Shown: positions 12,270 to 24,594 of the stretch, piece after piece
Position numbering within the stretch: position 1 is the stretch's first letter
How the letters are laid out: every line of letters begins with the position of its first letter
The notes under the pieces: generated by a model
Seen by the model: the letters and a program-made list of their open reading frames with translations, nothing else
What the model was told of the DNA's origin: nothing
Databases searched by the model: none
From: Oxyruncus cristatus
Lineage: Eukaryota > Chordata > Aves > Passeriformes > Cotingidae
NCBI GenBank assembly: GCA_013399855.1
Contig: VXAY01001311.1
Coordinates: forward strand, 568,469-632,468
Direction of reading: 5' to 3'
DNA: 64,000 nucleotides
Made by a program: the position numbers and the translations under genes

Positions 12270-12440
12270 AATGCAACCTCCTGCGTGTAACAAAGCCTCT
12301 GTGTTTGGCCATCCATTTAGTGCCGTGTCACATTAGTACTGCATTGTTAACACCTTTGGACAGGGCTAAAGGTTCCTTGCTGCTGCATCTAGAGAGCTGC
12401 TTATGTCAGATCATAATGTTGCTGGATGCTTTCCTCAACA
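12270..12440. promoter_or_regulatory. Candidate non-coding regulatory element
   Basis: Compositionally balanced, repeat-free block with GTTAACACCTTTGGAC (an HNF1-like GTTAAC and a TCF-like CTTTGG) at about 12346-12362, and a further AT/GC-mixed stretch following. Such texture within AT-rich avian intron sometimes marks conserved elements. Purely inferential. Confidence 0.2.
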
Positions 12441-13519
12441 AATGTACTTTTGATTTGTAAGTAGGACTGGATTGTTTGCTTCTGAGGTGTCAGGAGGGTG
12501 AATAAAAGGACTGATTGGTATTTACGTTCCCATTTTATAAAAATTTCATTTTCTCTGCGTTGTGGCCTTGAGAAAGTGATGCTTTTAGCTAGTATGTTTT
12601 ATTAGCCCGAGTCAGGCTTTTTTGTGGAAAAGATCCGAGATGCTGAAAGACAGATAAAGTTGGATTTCTGTGGATAAAATTATGATGATATTGGAAACTT
12701 AAAAGCTTCTGCATAGTTTTAGTTGAATCACGAAGTACGGACAGCAAAAATCCGACTCTTTTAAAAACAGTATGTGAAATAAGCCTTAACAGTATTAATG
12801 TTATAGCCCTAGCCAGTGAATAAACTTGCAGCCCTCTGTTTTATTCCCATCCTGTCTCTTCCTTAGCTCTTTTCCTTTTACCTTCCCCCCACAAGCAGTT
12901 AGGCTTGCTTTCCGCATTTTTGTGAGGAGCCCGCTTACTCTCACAGGTAGGGATTAAAACAACAAACCTGATAATCTTTAGGAAATTCTGAGGCCCTTTA
13001 AATGACAATCCAGATGTAAAGAAAGCCAGTTCTCGTGCCGCTGTGTCACCATGCCTCCCCATAGCAACTCTACTGGAGTTACTTAACCATCTCATTAATG
13101 AAGCGGTTCTTCATGTTGCGTGCCATAAAATGGGTTTCTTCAGGAGTGGGAGATAGCAGCCTATCTGCTGTTGAGCATTAATGATTGCACAGGAATAAAC
13201 TCCTGTGTTCAGGGATGGGCGAGAAGGAATTCTGTAAAGAGCATGTGGCTTCATAGTGAGACCTTTGCTGTTGAGCGCTCATGTTCTTGGAAATTTTAGA
13301 GGGGAAAGTCTCCTTGACCAGTGTCAACAATTCGGTCATTTTCTTTGCTTCCCCTCCTTCCTTTAGGTAATACAGTCGTATTTATTGTCAGTTTATTTTC
13401 TGTAGATCCTTCCAATCCACTGTGGTTGGAAGGGAGTTCCGTAGTGAGTGCATGGCGAGGTAAATTTGAGATGGCAGTTGGTGGTGTGGGAGGGAGGGTT
13501 GGGAGAAGGAGGAGGAAGA

Positions 13520-13690
13520 GAGGGTATGAGAATGCAGCTACAGTTTTAAACAACCTGCCAATTGTCCCCCTTTTCATTAAAATGGCAGCTTTCAAGCCGG
13601 GTCCCCAAACTGTTTAATTTGATTTACACTGTAAAGGCTAAGTTCCCTCGTGCTGTAAATGAGAGCTGAACAAATAGATTGCCCTCTCCT
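13520..13690. promoter_or_regulatory. Candidate non-coding regulatory element
   Basis: Repeat-free block with ATTGTCCCCCTTTTCATTAA near 13561, TTTAATTTGATTTA near 13612 and ATTAAAATGG. SOX-type (ATTGT) and homeodomain-type (ATTA) cores are close together. It directly precedes a pyrimidine tract. Inference from motif texture only. Confidence 0.25.
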
Positions 13691-13729
13691 ATTTTTTTTC
13701 CTTCTCTTTTTCTTTTCTTCTTTCTTTCC
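13681..13729 (+). repeat. Pyrimidine-rich low-complexity tract
   Basis: Nearly pure C/T sequence of about 49 bases with one interrupting A at 13691. Low complexity; not followed by a recognisable exon despite resembling a long polypyrimidine tract. Confidence 0.75.
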
Positions 13730-15054
13730 GGTACTAAAATTATAGTTGTATTTGTGTCTGATCTCTTTGTGTTGGTTTTAAAGAAACTGCCCTTCCCGTA
13801 AAGTTTAGACATCTGACTTACGAAAAGCCTGGGATAGAGAGAGGATGGTTTTCTGAGGAGGATGCATTTGGTAGGTCTGTGATTTCCAGCCAGTTCAGTG
13901 TTACCATCAGGTTACAACTGCATTTGCGTTAAAGCTGGGTATGAACGACCAGGTTCGAAGGTTGGACTTTGACTCTCTTTGTGGCCTGTTGTTGTGTAAT
14001 GCAAAATAAAATGATGTTCACAACATGCAGGTACCAAATATCTATGGAGTATCAGCCTGACAGTTTTCTTTGACTGACTGGTTCCAGAGTATGAGGGAAA
14101 GCGAGGTCAGGCACATGTCAGTGCAGGACTTGGGAAACCCCTTGAAGCATCGCATGCTGCTTGTGCCTTCCAGGAAGCCCTAGATAGATACAGATTTGAA
14201 AGTCTCCAGAACAAAGTTGGCTCCTACATTTCAAAGGCTACATAACATCTGTATTTTCAAAGATTCTGATCTTAATATTTAACACTGAAAGCAGGAGGAA
14301 AAGATGAATGCGTGTGTAGGAAGAGCACATGATTTTAATAAAGAAATAAAAAATGGTTTGTGCAAAAATTGCATGTGAGCCAGCTAGTGCAAAATACTTG
14401 TGTGTCCTTTTAGAATTTTGGAACCATTAAATGTTTTTAATAGTTTGGCTCATGCATCTAATCTGTTTGGAAATACACCACTTCCAGGGGCGTTTTGGGG
14501 GAAAATCGGAGCTTGTTTTCCTCTCTCCTTATTTTTGTCTATATGAAACATCAAAGTGAGTGCTGGAAATAAGTTGTTTGACCCCTTTATCAGGTAGAGT
14601 TCAATAAAGCAATACATGTCTATTGTAATTGTGAATATTGCGCAGATGACTTGGTTTTTCTTTGAGATGAAAATAGCACTGTTGAATATGTAGCGCTAAG
14701 GGTGACTCTTGTATTGTGTTTTTTAATTTTTAAAAGCAGTTTCAGAGAGTAACAGGTAAAAGTTTCATCTCACTAGACACCAAGTGCCCGTGTCAGTCTG
14801 ATTTTCAGCAAATGAGTTGGATGCTATTATGGGTAGTCCTAGGAAAGAGGGCAAGGACTGAGTAAGTCCGGAGAGCAGCGTTTGCCCCCACCTCCAGAGC
14901 TTTTATTACTGGCTCTTCAGCAGCTCTGGGTAGTGGGAACATCACGGGAAGTTTGTTCTTCCTCTCTCTTTGCAGTGTCGTTGTGTGAATAAACAGAGGC
15001 TGTGCTTGTCACTCGGCCTCCTTGCACAAGCCCCACATTCATGTACGATCGTAG

Positions 15055-15128
15055 GGCTCTGTCCAGCTCCCACTGAAAACAATTGTAAGACTCTCATTGA
15101 CTTAACTTGGGTGTTGGATCGGGCCCAT
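15055..15128. repeat. Old dyad-symmetric amniote repeat
   Basis: Imperfect inverted arms: GTCCAGCTCCCA near 15061 pairs with the reverse complement of TGGGTGTTGGATCGGGCCC ending near 15126. The centre contains CACTGAAAACAATTG and CATTGACTTAA. It resembles an old repeat with TGAAGTCAATGG cores found in reptiles and birds. A better-preserved relative is at 51250-51322. Family name not assigned. Confidence 0.45.
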
Positions 15129-16475
15129 TAGACAGGAAGAAAATGAAGTGGAAGTGTTGTTAATGATTCCTATTGATCGTTTCCCTGGCACAAAGTACTG
15201 CGGATAATTGTTTTCAGACGAAATGCAGTTGCATCTAAGTATTACATTTATTAGCTTTTCAAAGGAGGAATAACCAAACTGGACATATGGGGTGTTTGAA
15301 GTGTGATTGTGTGAGACTAAGATAATTTCAGGAGAATAGCTTAAGTCGCAGGATATGTGTGATGCCCTTTGTATACAAGATGTGGGATTGTGGAATTTAT
15401 TTTGCATGCGCTGGTTCTCACTGAGGAAGAATCCGGAATGCAAATATATAGTCATATTTAGAATATATGAGGAACGCAGCCTCGCTGCTGTAGGCTTCAA
15501 GACCCATTAATCAGGCCTGCTAGTGATGTGATCTCTGGAAATACTTCAGTTAAGTAGGTTTAATCCTTATTAACATTAAGTTGCTTGAAACCATTTTGAG
15601 TAAAGTCTGGAAAGAAGTATGGTAGATTGAACACACAAAGAAAGGCCAACCCTGTTAGGCTTTGAGTGACTTTGACTGCTTTGAAGTTCTCTAGGTTTTG
15701 GACTTGCTACAACACCAAGCCAGTAACAAAAGAGTTTTCACCTCATCTGCATGTTTTTCTGCTGTAATTGTCAGTGTCATTTTCACATTAAAACAGGGTA
15801 CTACTGACATTTTTGGTATTATTTAGGCGTTGCCCCAGCCCTCCCCATGACTTGCTTAGGACATGTGGGACAGGCAGATATTAAACAGTCTGCTTTTCTT
15901 AAGCCTTATTGTGGATTGTTCAGGTTAAATGACGTATGTAATTTCTCCAGGTTTTGGAATGTTTCCTGTTGACTTCAGTGTGATTTAGCTGTGGATGACT
16001 GTGATCCAGAACCCCTTAAGAACATGAAGATAGGGGAGGGTAATGCTTGTTTCAGTGCTTTCTTCTCATGCAGCAAGGGGGTGGAGGGAAAGAATGAAGT
16101 TCTGAAGGGCTTTTGTTGCTACTGTTTTTTGGGAAATGTGTTCAAAGAACTATTTTGGAAGATGATGGTGAAGTTGTTCCTACTATTTGCACTGCATTGC
16201 CAAAACGTTGTGCTCTTGTATGAGGTAATAGCTGTGGTTTGTGGCGACATTATGAAAACATTGGTTTGTTATGATGATTGCAGAAAAAATCCCAGCTACA
16301 TGGTAACGTATTTGTAATATTTTATTGAAGTGAAACATGGAAAATACAGCATAGACTGGAGTCCCCTTGGAATGATTTCATGTTTCGGGAATGAAGAAGC
16401 AATTGTGCAAAACTGAAATGGGTGTACATTGCATCAGTTAAAGAATAGATTTTGGACCATTTTAGTGTAGTTTAA

Positions 16476-16519
16476 GGTTGGTGGTTTTTTTCTGGGTTTG
16501 GTTTTGTTTTTTTTTTTAG
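16476..16519 (+). repeat. T/G-rich low-complexity tract
   Basis: GGTTGGTGGTTTTTTTCTGG followed by GGTTTGGTTTTG and a T run. One of several similar tracts (24222, 24399, 35335, 43017) with G and T on the + strand. Confidence 0.75.
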
Positions 16520-17508
16520 AATTACTACAATGTGTTATATTCAGTTGGTAGTAAGATGCATTCTACATGGCTAATAATGCAAATTGGAATGTACATTTTC
16601 TTTTTGTCCTGTGAAATAGAGGCAATATTAACTAAAGGATAACTACTGCTTGATGCTTTTGTACAGTAAGTAGTAACACCTTACAGGTTATATAGTATAG
16701 TCATTAAAGGTTGTCTAAGTAGCTAGACAGGCAGGAAGTCCACAGAGACTCATTATTCTCAACATCTAGTCTTGAGGTAAGGCACTCAGGAAAATAAACA
16801 GAGATTCATGCTGTCCCTTTACATACTCCAACTGGACAGGCTCAGCTCCTGGCTTTCCCAGCTGTGCTGACTGAGAGGTTTGAAATGAAATTTTGAACTT
16901 TTGATTGCCTCTTGGTTTACACAGTGTGTTTTTATTTCTTACTTGATTTGAATTAATGGGCATTATAAAGTCTGAAAGCTTGAATCTTTTATGTTTTTTT
17001 TCTTTTAGTTTATTAAGGGAATAGAATTAAGGTAACACATTAGGGCCATGACACTTCAAAGCTCTAGGTGTATAAAACTGCTTGTTATCCTCCTTTGACA
17101 ATTTTGTGTGCCTGCTAGGTGCATGGGTCTTTCGATTCTTGAACTCTGCTTCATCTGCATTTGGTGTCTTCCATCGTGTTCAGATAGTCAAGTCAGAACC
17201 TCTAAATGTTTAGTAGGAGTGGGTTGCAAGAGAGCACCGGTGATAAGTGTTATCAGCCCGTATGAGAAACAAGTCCCAAGAGAGGAGTATCAGAACAGTG
17301 TGTCACTATACCAGCAAACCAACTCTGTTGTTGCTTCATCGTTTTTTCCTGTGACTTTTCTCATCTTTTTATCACACATTCCAAAAGACTAACATGTTTA
17401 TCTTCTATGAGCTGAAACTTTTTTTGCAATATTTTCTTAATGCTTGTTGTTAATGACGTGTCTGCTATAAAGCAGAGCAGCATCTACAGCAGAGATGTGA
17501 TGAATGAC

Positions 17509-17525
17509 CACAGCCAGTGGCTGTG
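17509..17525. repeat. Short perfect palindrome
   Basis: CACAGCCA-G-TGGCTGTG, 8-base arms with a single-base centre. Could be a dimeric protein site or chance. Confidence 0.6.
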
Positions 17526-18258
17526 ATGTGCAATTGATTTTTGGTTTTTGAAAAAAATACCCTTAATAATTAGTCATTTGGCTGAACTATCCTATTCTTC
17601 TTCAAATGAGTTGTGTGCAGAAAGAGGCATGATACATGTTATTACTCATATGGCTGTGTCAATAATGATATAAGCTACATAGATGTGACAAACGGACTAG
17701 AATAAATAATGACAAAGAACTGAACTAAAATATTTTGCTTTAGGTAAACACCGGCTTTTTCTGTTGCGTTAAAAAAGCTAGACTACAAGAAAAACACAAT
17801 CTCAGAACAATGGTATAAAAAATCTCTGAATATGTTGTAATCAAGTCAGTGGGGTACTTTTTCTGGCTGCCTCTTTTACTGCTTTATATAGTGATTCGAC
17901 CAAATATGCAGCATTACCTGTATTCTGTGAAGAAGGCGATGTTTGGGGTCATGTTCTGTTTGTACAGCAATGTCCTTTTATAATGCAGTAAGTAGTACCA
18001 ACCTATCAAAGCAGGACAGTTACATTTAGAAGGTATGGGTTTGTCAAAAATCACCACAGATTAATCAGTAAGGAGATAATAGTAACTTATTGTCCTGATA
18101 TTGTAAAGCTCAAAATGGAATGCCCAGAGTTTGTTGCAGTCAGTGGCAACTGGAAATGCTGAGATCTTTGCAGCGTTGAACATCTTCCTCACATGCTTCA
18201 GAAGGTGCTATAAAGTCAAAAGGAGCTTTTCACTCTTTCAGATCAGACAACCTCACTG

Positions 18259-18380
18259 TCACAGAATAGTTTGGGTTGAAAGGAACCTTAAATATCATCG
18301 AGTTCCAACCACCCTGCTGTGGGCAGGGATGCCACCCACTAGATCCAGTTGCTCAGGACCCCATCCAACCTGGCCTGGAG
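18259..18380 (-). mobile_element. CR1 LINE, 5'-truncated 3' tail
   Basis: Begins TCACAGAATAGTTTGGGTTG and continues through AGTTCCAACCACCCTGCTGT, GGGCAGGGATGCCACCCACT and CCATCCAACCTGGCCTGG. This is the reverse complement of the avian CR1 3' region, so the element points to the - strand with its 3' end at the low coordinate. Similarity fades after about 18380. CR1 copies are normally severely 5'-truncated and inactive; no ORF remains. Confidence 0.92.
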
Positions 18381-19184
18381 CTATGAAACACTAGTCTGCT
18401 GAACATCCACGTCTTGCGGTGGGGTAAAAAAGAGAATGGGAGAAGGAATGGCCTGGGAGGCAAGGGGGGGATGGGATGGGACTGCTTACGTAGGTAAACT
18501 TGTATGAGAGATAGAGATAGCTTCCTTTTGTTGTACTCTTTGCGTTGTAAATGGATGATGACCTGATATTGGGCGCCTAGTTCTTGGGTTTGGATTATAT
18601 TATTTTTAATTCTTATGTTGTCTTTTTAAGTAGTGGTGGTGGGTCAATAATAATTACTTCATTTTATTGTGTAACCAGGTTGAACGGGAGGGTTTACTTG
18701 GCAATTTATAGGTTGTGGAGGGTGCAGCTGGAAGTGTATAGGATGGCAAAAGAGAAAGGAAAAAAGGGAAACCAAAAGATTGGTTTGGTCTTTTTAAGGT
18801 GGATGGCTGTACAGGTTTTGGGATTCATCATCCAGCAGAAAAAAGCGAGAGACGGACCCAGGGAAGGACCCTGTTTATTTGACTAGGCCTTCCCTTGACT
18901 CAGTGTGCTATAATCATCTTTATGCTGGTTGTCTTTCAAAGTATAATTAGCCTGGAAGTGAATGTGGGTGGTGGGTGGTATGGCAAAGTATTTCTTGAGG
19001 AAAAAAATAAATCAGAAAAAAAATGGTCTGCTGAAGAAAAAATTCTTGTGTAGCTTTCCAGTTTTTTGGTTTGGACAGTGTATGCATCTGTCTCCAGAAG
19101 CCAAAGACGTCCTGAGTGGAAGTCCAGAGAGACTTCACTAGAAGCAGTCTAATTCAGAACATGCCCCAGTTTATTACAGTGATG

Positions 19185-19400
19185 ATAATGCTTTGTACTT
19201 CTGTTGTGCCCCGTGTGCTTCGATCTCAAGGTGCTTTACAAATATTAAGGGATTAACTTGCACAATGCCACTGACAAACAGGTATTATTACTGTCCCCCT
19301 TTACATTCCTGGGAACTGAAGTACTGAGGAGTACAGTGGCTCAGTTGTGCAGTGCTTTTGCCTGGAGAGAAGAACTGACATTAAGTCACCCCACTGCAGT
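19185..19400 (-). repeat. MIR1_Amn-type core-SINE relic
   Basis: CTCAAGGTGCTTTACAAATA, then GGTATTATTACTGTCCCCCT, then GGGAACTGAAGTACTGAGG matches in order the old amniote MIR-type SINE (GCTTTACAAA, TATTATTATCCCCATTTTAC, GGAAACTGAGGCAC). It is antisense to the usual mammalian MIR orientation. About 215 bases remain, unusually complete for such an old element. Confidence 0.65.
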
Positions 19401-21500
19401 GAGAGGTTGGAATGGAGCAGGAGGAAAACTCGGTACCTGCATCCTCTTGAGTGTCTGCAGCTCTCCCCTTTGCTGTGTTCAGTTTGGGTTTGGTAGACAA
19501 TTTTGCCACCTTAGAGGGACAGGAGGCAAAGTTGTAATTAATTCCTCCCTAATTGGCATAGCAGTAAGTAATTCTGCCTAATCCGTTCCTTGCTGTGAGG
19601 ATGAAGTAAAGCTCGACATTTGAATTGTGGAGTGCACAAGGGGAAGAGGGGGAGTAGGCAGTGAAAGGTGGACACAGGCAGACATTTCTTGTGCTGTCGT
19701 AGCCACATATTGAAAAATACCTACATATTTATTTTTCCCTCAGATTGCCTCTTGAGTTAATGAGGTGACATGCAAAAGAACTTGACAATTCATTTTTGAA
19801 AAAAATCACTAAATTTTCCCTTCCCCTTCTTGTCTTTCATTCAGTCCATGAGAGTCTCTGGAGTGTGAATTGTGAAGACACCAAATTGGAATTAATTTTG
19901 CTTTTTCATTTAACAGATTGTGTTACATTAACACCACACTATTGCCAAGCAGCAAACCTTTCCTTTCCTCAGATGTTAGCTACTAATACAGACTAAAGAC
20001 TGCTGAAAGAATGGTTATACTGAAATGCTTTATTTAAGTTTATCCTCCCTTGTGGCTTGAACAGGCCCTGATTCTGCTAAGATGTATTCACATGAGCAGG
20101 CTCACTGAGTTTGCTTTTATTGCTTTCTGGCAAGTAGGCTGGATTCTATTTCATATAACGTCGCCCAAGTTAGAATTTCAAAGCTCACTCAGTCCTCGGA
20201 GAGACCTTTGCAAGACTCTCTCCTGTATCTACACAGGCACTAAACACACCGAGGACACAATTGAATTAATCAGGCCTACTCATGTACAGAAAATCAACCA
20301 AGATTCTGTTAAACAGATGACAACTTTGATATCATGTTGTTCATTACCAGCCCAGGAATTGTTACTGCTCATGTAACTGGATTATTAAATTGTTTAGTGA
20401 TGATAAATCTTGCTTCCAGTATTAAGCATGCATTGAGAGTCTTGGTGTAGTTCTCCTGAAGAGAACTAGCTATAAATGACATCACAGGATGTATTTTCTC
20501 TCCCTAAATTTTGTTTTGCTTATACTTCTGTGTGTGTTTTTTAAATTTTCAGACCTACAAGTTTAGCAAGGATCTGACAGTCAGGCTGAGTTCTCTAATG
20601 CTCTTGGCTGGTGCTCAGCAGTCAAATTCTGCAGGTTAAATTCTTCTCCTGAAGATACCTGCCTTTCTGCAAAATGGATGGATCCTGAAAGTAAGCTATG
20701 TAGATTCCAGGGAGGTTAAATCTGATTCTGCAATTAATATGATATTCCATGGTATGTGACTAGAACAAAACGCTGTTCAGTGGCCTGTGGAGTAGTTGAT
20801 TCTACAGGACTTAGGAAAGAAGAGGAGAGGCCTCAAATCACAAAATGAAGCAAACAAAAAGATGTACATGACTCTCAGTGCATCCACTGCTGAGGACTGT
20901 GTAGTGAGTAGGGTAGAGCAGCAGCCCATTTACTGGCACCATCTCACTGAAGAAAATACAAGTCTATTCCCTTCTTTTTTAGCACATTTGTGTCTCATCT
21001 CTCTGTAAGAGACTATTCCATTTCAGGCTTACTGCCCTTTGAACTAGAAATTTCGTATACATTATTTAAAAGATCCTGTAGTACAACTGTAAGCCTAAAT
21101 TATGTGAATTTGAGAGAATGTGAACAAAACTGTCTTTGAGGGATGGTTCTTTCAGCTGTGGTACTTTTGCCTTTCTCCATCCTCATGACTGTGGTCCCAT
21201 TGCATTTGGAATCATTAGGACTCGGTGTGGAGTTGCTGCTGATGGAGCTTATGAACCCAATAAAGAGTTGGTCCTCTTAAGTGTGAACAAAACTCTTTCA
21301 CTCTGTGTGTGTGTATGTTAAAGATGATGTGGTTTCATATATGTAGAACTAGCTGGCATTTCAGTTTTTATAAAAACAAATACGCATCAGTGCTGCTGGG
21401 AGTGCCATTCTGAAGAGTAAAAGGCTTCAGCTGCTGCTGTGTCGTACAATTCATGGGGGTGGCATTTCCCCTGTTTCAGTTTTTTTTACCTGTAGACCAT

Positions 21501-21536
21501 TAAAATTAAAAAAACCCAAAAAACAAACCCAAAACA
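21501..21536 (-). repeat. A/C-rich low-complexity tract
   Basis: AAAAAACCCAAAAAACAAAC-type sequence, the complement of the T/G-rich tracts elsewhere in the window. Confidence 0.75.
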
Positions 21537-22229
21537 GTTATGTACTTAGTAATCATATAGCCTTTTTGGAATAATGCGTTTCTAAAAAAATTTTCTTGCC
21601 TGCCTGTGTCTTGCCTCTTTTAATTCTTTCTTTGCTATAACTATGATGTTCATGGCAATATGCGATTAAATCGTTGTCAGGCTTGCAGTTTATTGCTGTC
21701 ATGTTTGGGTATCCTGGTTGTTTTTTAAAATACGATTTTTCGTGTGTATTTGGTCCCACTGAAGGTGGAAGATGCGTGACATCTGTGGCTCCTGCAGTAA
21801 AGTTAACTGCAAACTATTCATTAAGTTCAATGGAGTTAAAGTAGGAACTGTTAAAGTGAGAATGTCAGATACTCTACATAGGATTGCCTAAAATTTTCAA
21901 AATGGTGTGTAGTGTATCAAATTTGGCAATTCCGGAAAACAGTCATCAGAATTTTTGCATCAAGACTGAACTGGATTTTGACAAGCATAAAGGTCCTGCT
22001 CTGCTTCTGTGTGACATGGACCTGAGGGTGGCAAAGACTTGCAGCTGTCTCTTCACAAGTTCATTTCCACAGAGTGTGGAATGATCTCTTTAAATTTTTA
22101 CTGTTGGATTTGTAGGTATTGACTTCTAGTTGAAGAAAATCAGAGGGGAAAATGAAGTTTGTTTGTGTCAGCTTGAGTTTGGCAGCACAAAACAACATGC
22201 GCTTTATTAAACACGGTTAAATGGGTCTA

Positions 22230-22560
22230 AATTAATTGTAACTGCCACTATATGTGGAAAGGTATAGAATGTAAAATATAACATTAATAATGATTGCTTG
22301 CCTGTTGGTGGACAACGAACTTTGAAACTGCCTGGAAGATGGAGCTGCTGGACAGGATTCTCTTAACGAGGCTGCTGCCTGCCACGTAACTTTGCTGGCT
22401 TTAATAATGGCTGATTTCACAGGTGGCAATAACAACAATGGTAGATTTTCTGAGAAATGCATTATTTTCACAGTGCCGCTGATGGAAGAAACGCTTAGTA
22501 GCAGCTGATAATTAATGATCAATTTGGAGATTATCACAAACAATTTACAAAGGTTGACTT
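22230..22560. promoter_or_regulatory. Candidate enhancer with SOX consensus site
   Basis: Repeat-free block of about 330 bases. It contains AACAATGG at 22434-22441, a full match to the HMG-box consensus bound by SOX proteins, and AACAATTTACAAAGG near 22541. TAAT-type cores lie at ATTAATAATGATT (about 22283) and ATAATTAATGATCAATTT (about 22507-22524), and GGCTTTAATAATGGCTG near 22398 may be another. The dense mix of SOX and homeodomain-type cores within a SOX5 intron suggests an enhancer, possibly autoregulated. Conservation is not visible, so this is inference. Confidence 0.32.
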
Positions 22561-22984
22561 TTCCTTTAGAAGTCCCTTTGGATAAACTGGATGGTAAATT
22601 ACCTGCCTAAGGCTTTCACTTTACTTGTGCTAATAAGATGAAAATGAATGTGTTTGAAGAGCTCTGAACTGAACTTTTCAGACTGTCTGATAATCCATAC
22701 AACTCTTCTTTAAACATCTTAAGTGAGTGAGCAAATAGAGACTATAATAAAATTGAAAACCGTCATGTGGGCACATGTTACCACCCGGTCTAAGTAATGG
22801 GGCATGACAAATAGGAGGCACTGCTGTAGAGTTCATATTTTCATTTTATGGCATACATTAAATATTTGATCACCAGCCAGCAGATAGAAACAATTGGGCT
22901 AAGAGTATCATTTGCAAATAGAAGGGTAAGATTTAGACAGTCTATATCTTAATCCATGCTTCAGTATCTTCTCTTCACGTTGTG

Positions 22985-23165
22985 GTGTGCGGACCACTTA
23001 AAATCCTCTTCCGTATTTTCTCAGACTGTAAAAAGTAGTTAGTAATCCGTATTTACTTCAGAGGGGATAATAATCCTTATTTACTTCACAGAAGGGATAT
23101 GTGAAGAGTAATTAGTATTTTGTAAGTGCTTTTAAGGATGAAAAGAGTAGTGCAAGTATAGAATG
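22985..23165 (+). repeat. MIR-type relic with internal duplication
   Basis: TTTTCTCAGACTGTAAAAAG, then GGGGATAATAATCCTTATTT, CTTCACAGAAGGG, GAAGAGTAATTAGTATTTTG and TAAGTGCTTTTAAGG follow the order of the MIR 3' half in sense orientation (TGTAAAATGGGGATAATAAT, ACCTCATAGGG, GAGGATTAA, TGTAAAGCGCTT). A 28-base direct repeat (23044-23069 and 23072-23099) lies inside it. Confidence 0.55.
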
Positions 23166-23388
23166 TTGTCTAGTAAATTATGTAAAAGAAAGAGGGGAAG
23201 CAGGATGAGGTTTGTAGAGCTCTGTGGGTGCTTAGAGACATGGATGGGCTCCTAGTCAGGTTTTCAGAGGTGTATAAGTATCTTAATATTTGAATTATAT
23301 TTTAAGGGCTCTTAACAGCAAGAAAAAATCCATCTCTTTTGCACTTTAATTTAAACCTGGCTTGTGCTTTATATCCATGATGTGGGAT

Positions 23389-23434
23389 AAAGAGGCAGCA
23401 GGGCTGTAGGTAAAGGGGCAGTAGGGCTGTAAAG
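23389..23434. repeat. Two-copy imperfect tandem repeat, period 23
   Basis: AAAGAGGCAGCAGGGCTGTA at 23389 and AAAGGGGCAGTAGGGCTGTA at 23412 differ at two positions within those 20 bases. A recent small duplication. Confidence 0.8.
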
Positions 23435-24221
23435 GCCTGATAACAGGTGCACTTTCTGATCATCCCAAGGATGGAGATGAAGGATGAGAGAAAATATCAG
23501 AGAAAAGGAAAAACCTTTGTAGATGTGATGGGATCTTCTACAAGGAGGGGTTTTGCAGGCTCCTGAAAATGCCAGCTAGGAATCCCAGAGTACAGCTGTA
23601 TGCTTGGTGAGTAGATCAGTAGAAGCAGAAGTATGCTGTTGGTTAAAAATGTTCTCCTAGCGTTAGTTTTATATTTTTGAGACTTCTCTTTTGTGGTTGA
23701 CATGTTTAAAGCTTAAACTCTGGTACACTTGTGTGAGTAATTTAAAAAAGAGAAAAACTAAACAGAGGAAATTTGCTTTTCTTGGGGATGAGGGCACAAG
23801 TGTCTAAATGAAAGAGTAATAAAGAAAGTACCCTTTCTGGGGAGTTCCATCTTTTTAGTATGCCTTTGTAATTAGTTATCCAGGGCAGAGGTTGGAAAGG
23901 GGGCTGGTTTTAGCTTTCCATCATTATCTTGACAGTGTGTTTGATGAATGCAGTATGCCTCGTCTTCATGGTACTGGGGAATTACCACTAGAACTGTGCG
24001 TAGTGGCAGAATCTGGAAATCAGAGCGTGTGACTCATTGTCTGAATTTGGTGCTGATGTGCTGTGAAAAGGTGGGTTAAACTTTGGCTGTCCCTTGGGGG
24101 GCAGTACTGGGTAGTTCTGTGGGTAAACAAGATCCCGAGTGGCGTCTGTCACGTTTCATCTATGAAATAGTTGTGACCATTAGTATTTTGTGATGAAGGT
24201 ATGTGAGATTCCTTTAAAGTA

Positions 24222-24258
24222 GGTTTGTTTTTTTGTTTTTGGTTTTGTTTTTTTTTTA
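24222..24258 (+). repeat. T/G-rich low-complexity tract
   Basis: GGTTTGTTTTTTTGTTTTTG followed by GTTTTGTTTTTTTTT. Simple sequence; G and T on the + strand. Confidence 0.75.
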
Positions 24259-24398
24259 GTAAATAGTGCTTAGTAATTGTAAATTACCACATTACCTGGC
24301 AAGGGGTGTGTTTGCTTCCTGTGGGAAGGACAGAGAAGGGGGTCCAGTGAAACTGGACAGTAATGAAAAGGATTAAGTGACATCTCCTACTAAATGCT

Positions 24399-24490
24399 GG
24401 TTTTAGGGGGTTTTGTTTGTTTGGGAGTATTTTGGTCTGGGTTTTTTTTGTTTGGTTGGTGTCTTTGTTTTGTTTTGATTTTTTTTATTT
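24399..24490 (+). repeat. T/G-rich low-complexity tract
   Basis: GGTTTTAGGGGGTTTTGTTTG, TTTGGTCTGGGTTTTTTTTG and TTTGGTTGGTGTC blocks with scattered other bases, extending to a T run at about 24490. About 90 bases, longest of the family in this window. Confidence 0.75.
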
Positions 24491-24594
24491 ATCACTGACC
24501 AGAAAAGAAATATGAATAGATTTTTACATAATTATAGTCACTCCCACATTATTAGGTTCTGTTGGCAGGACTGTATGTAGAAACTTTACTTAGG

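Larger units (their letters stand above)
6917..18258. other. Putative SOX5 5' intron sequence, first part
   Basis: About 11 kb of intron-like DNA with no recognisable exon. It holds a small tandem duplication at 7764, MIR-type relics near 8370-8450 and 8800-8880, a dyad-symmetric old repeat at 15055-15128, a pyrimidine tract at 13681-13729, a T/G-rich tract at 16476-16519 and two regulatory-looking blocks at 12270-12440 and 13520-13690. The rest shows nothing I can name. Confidence 0.6.
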
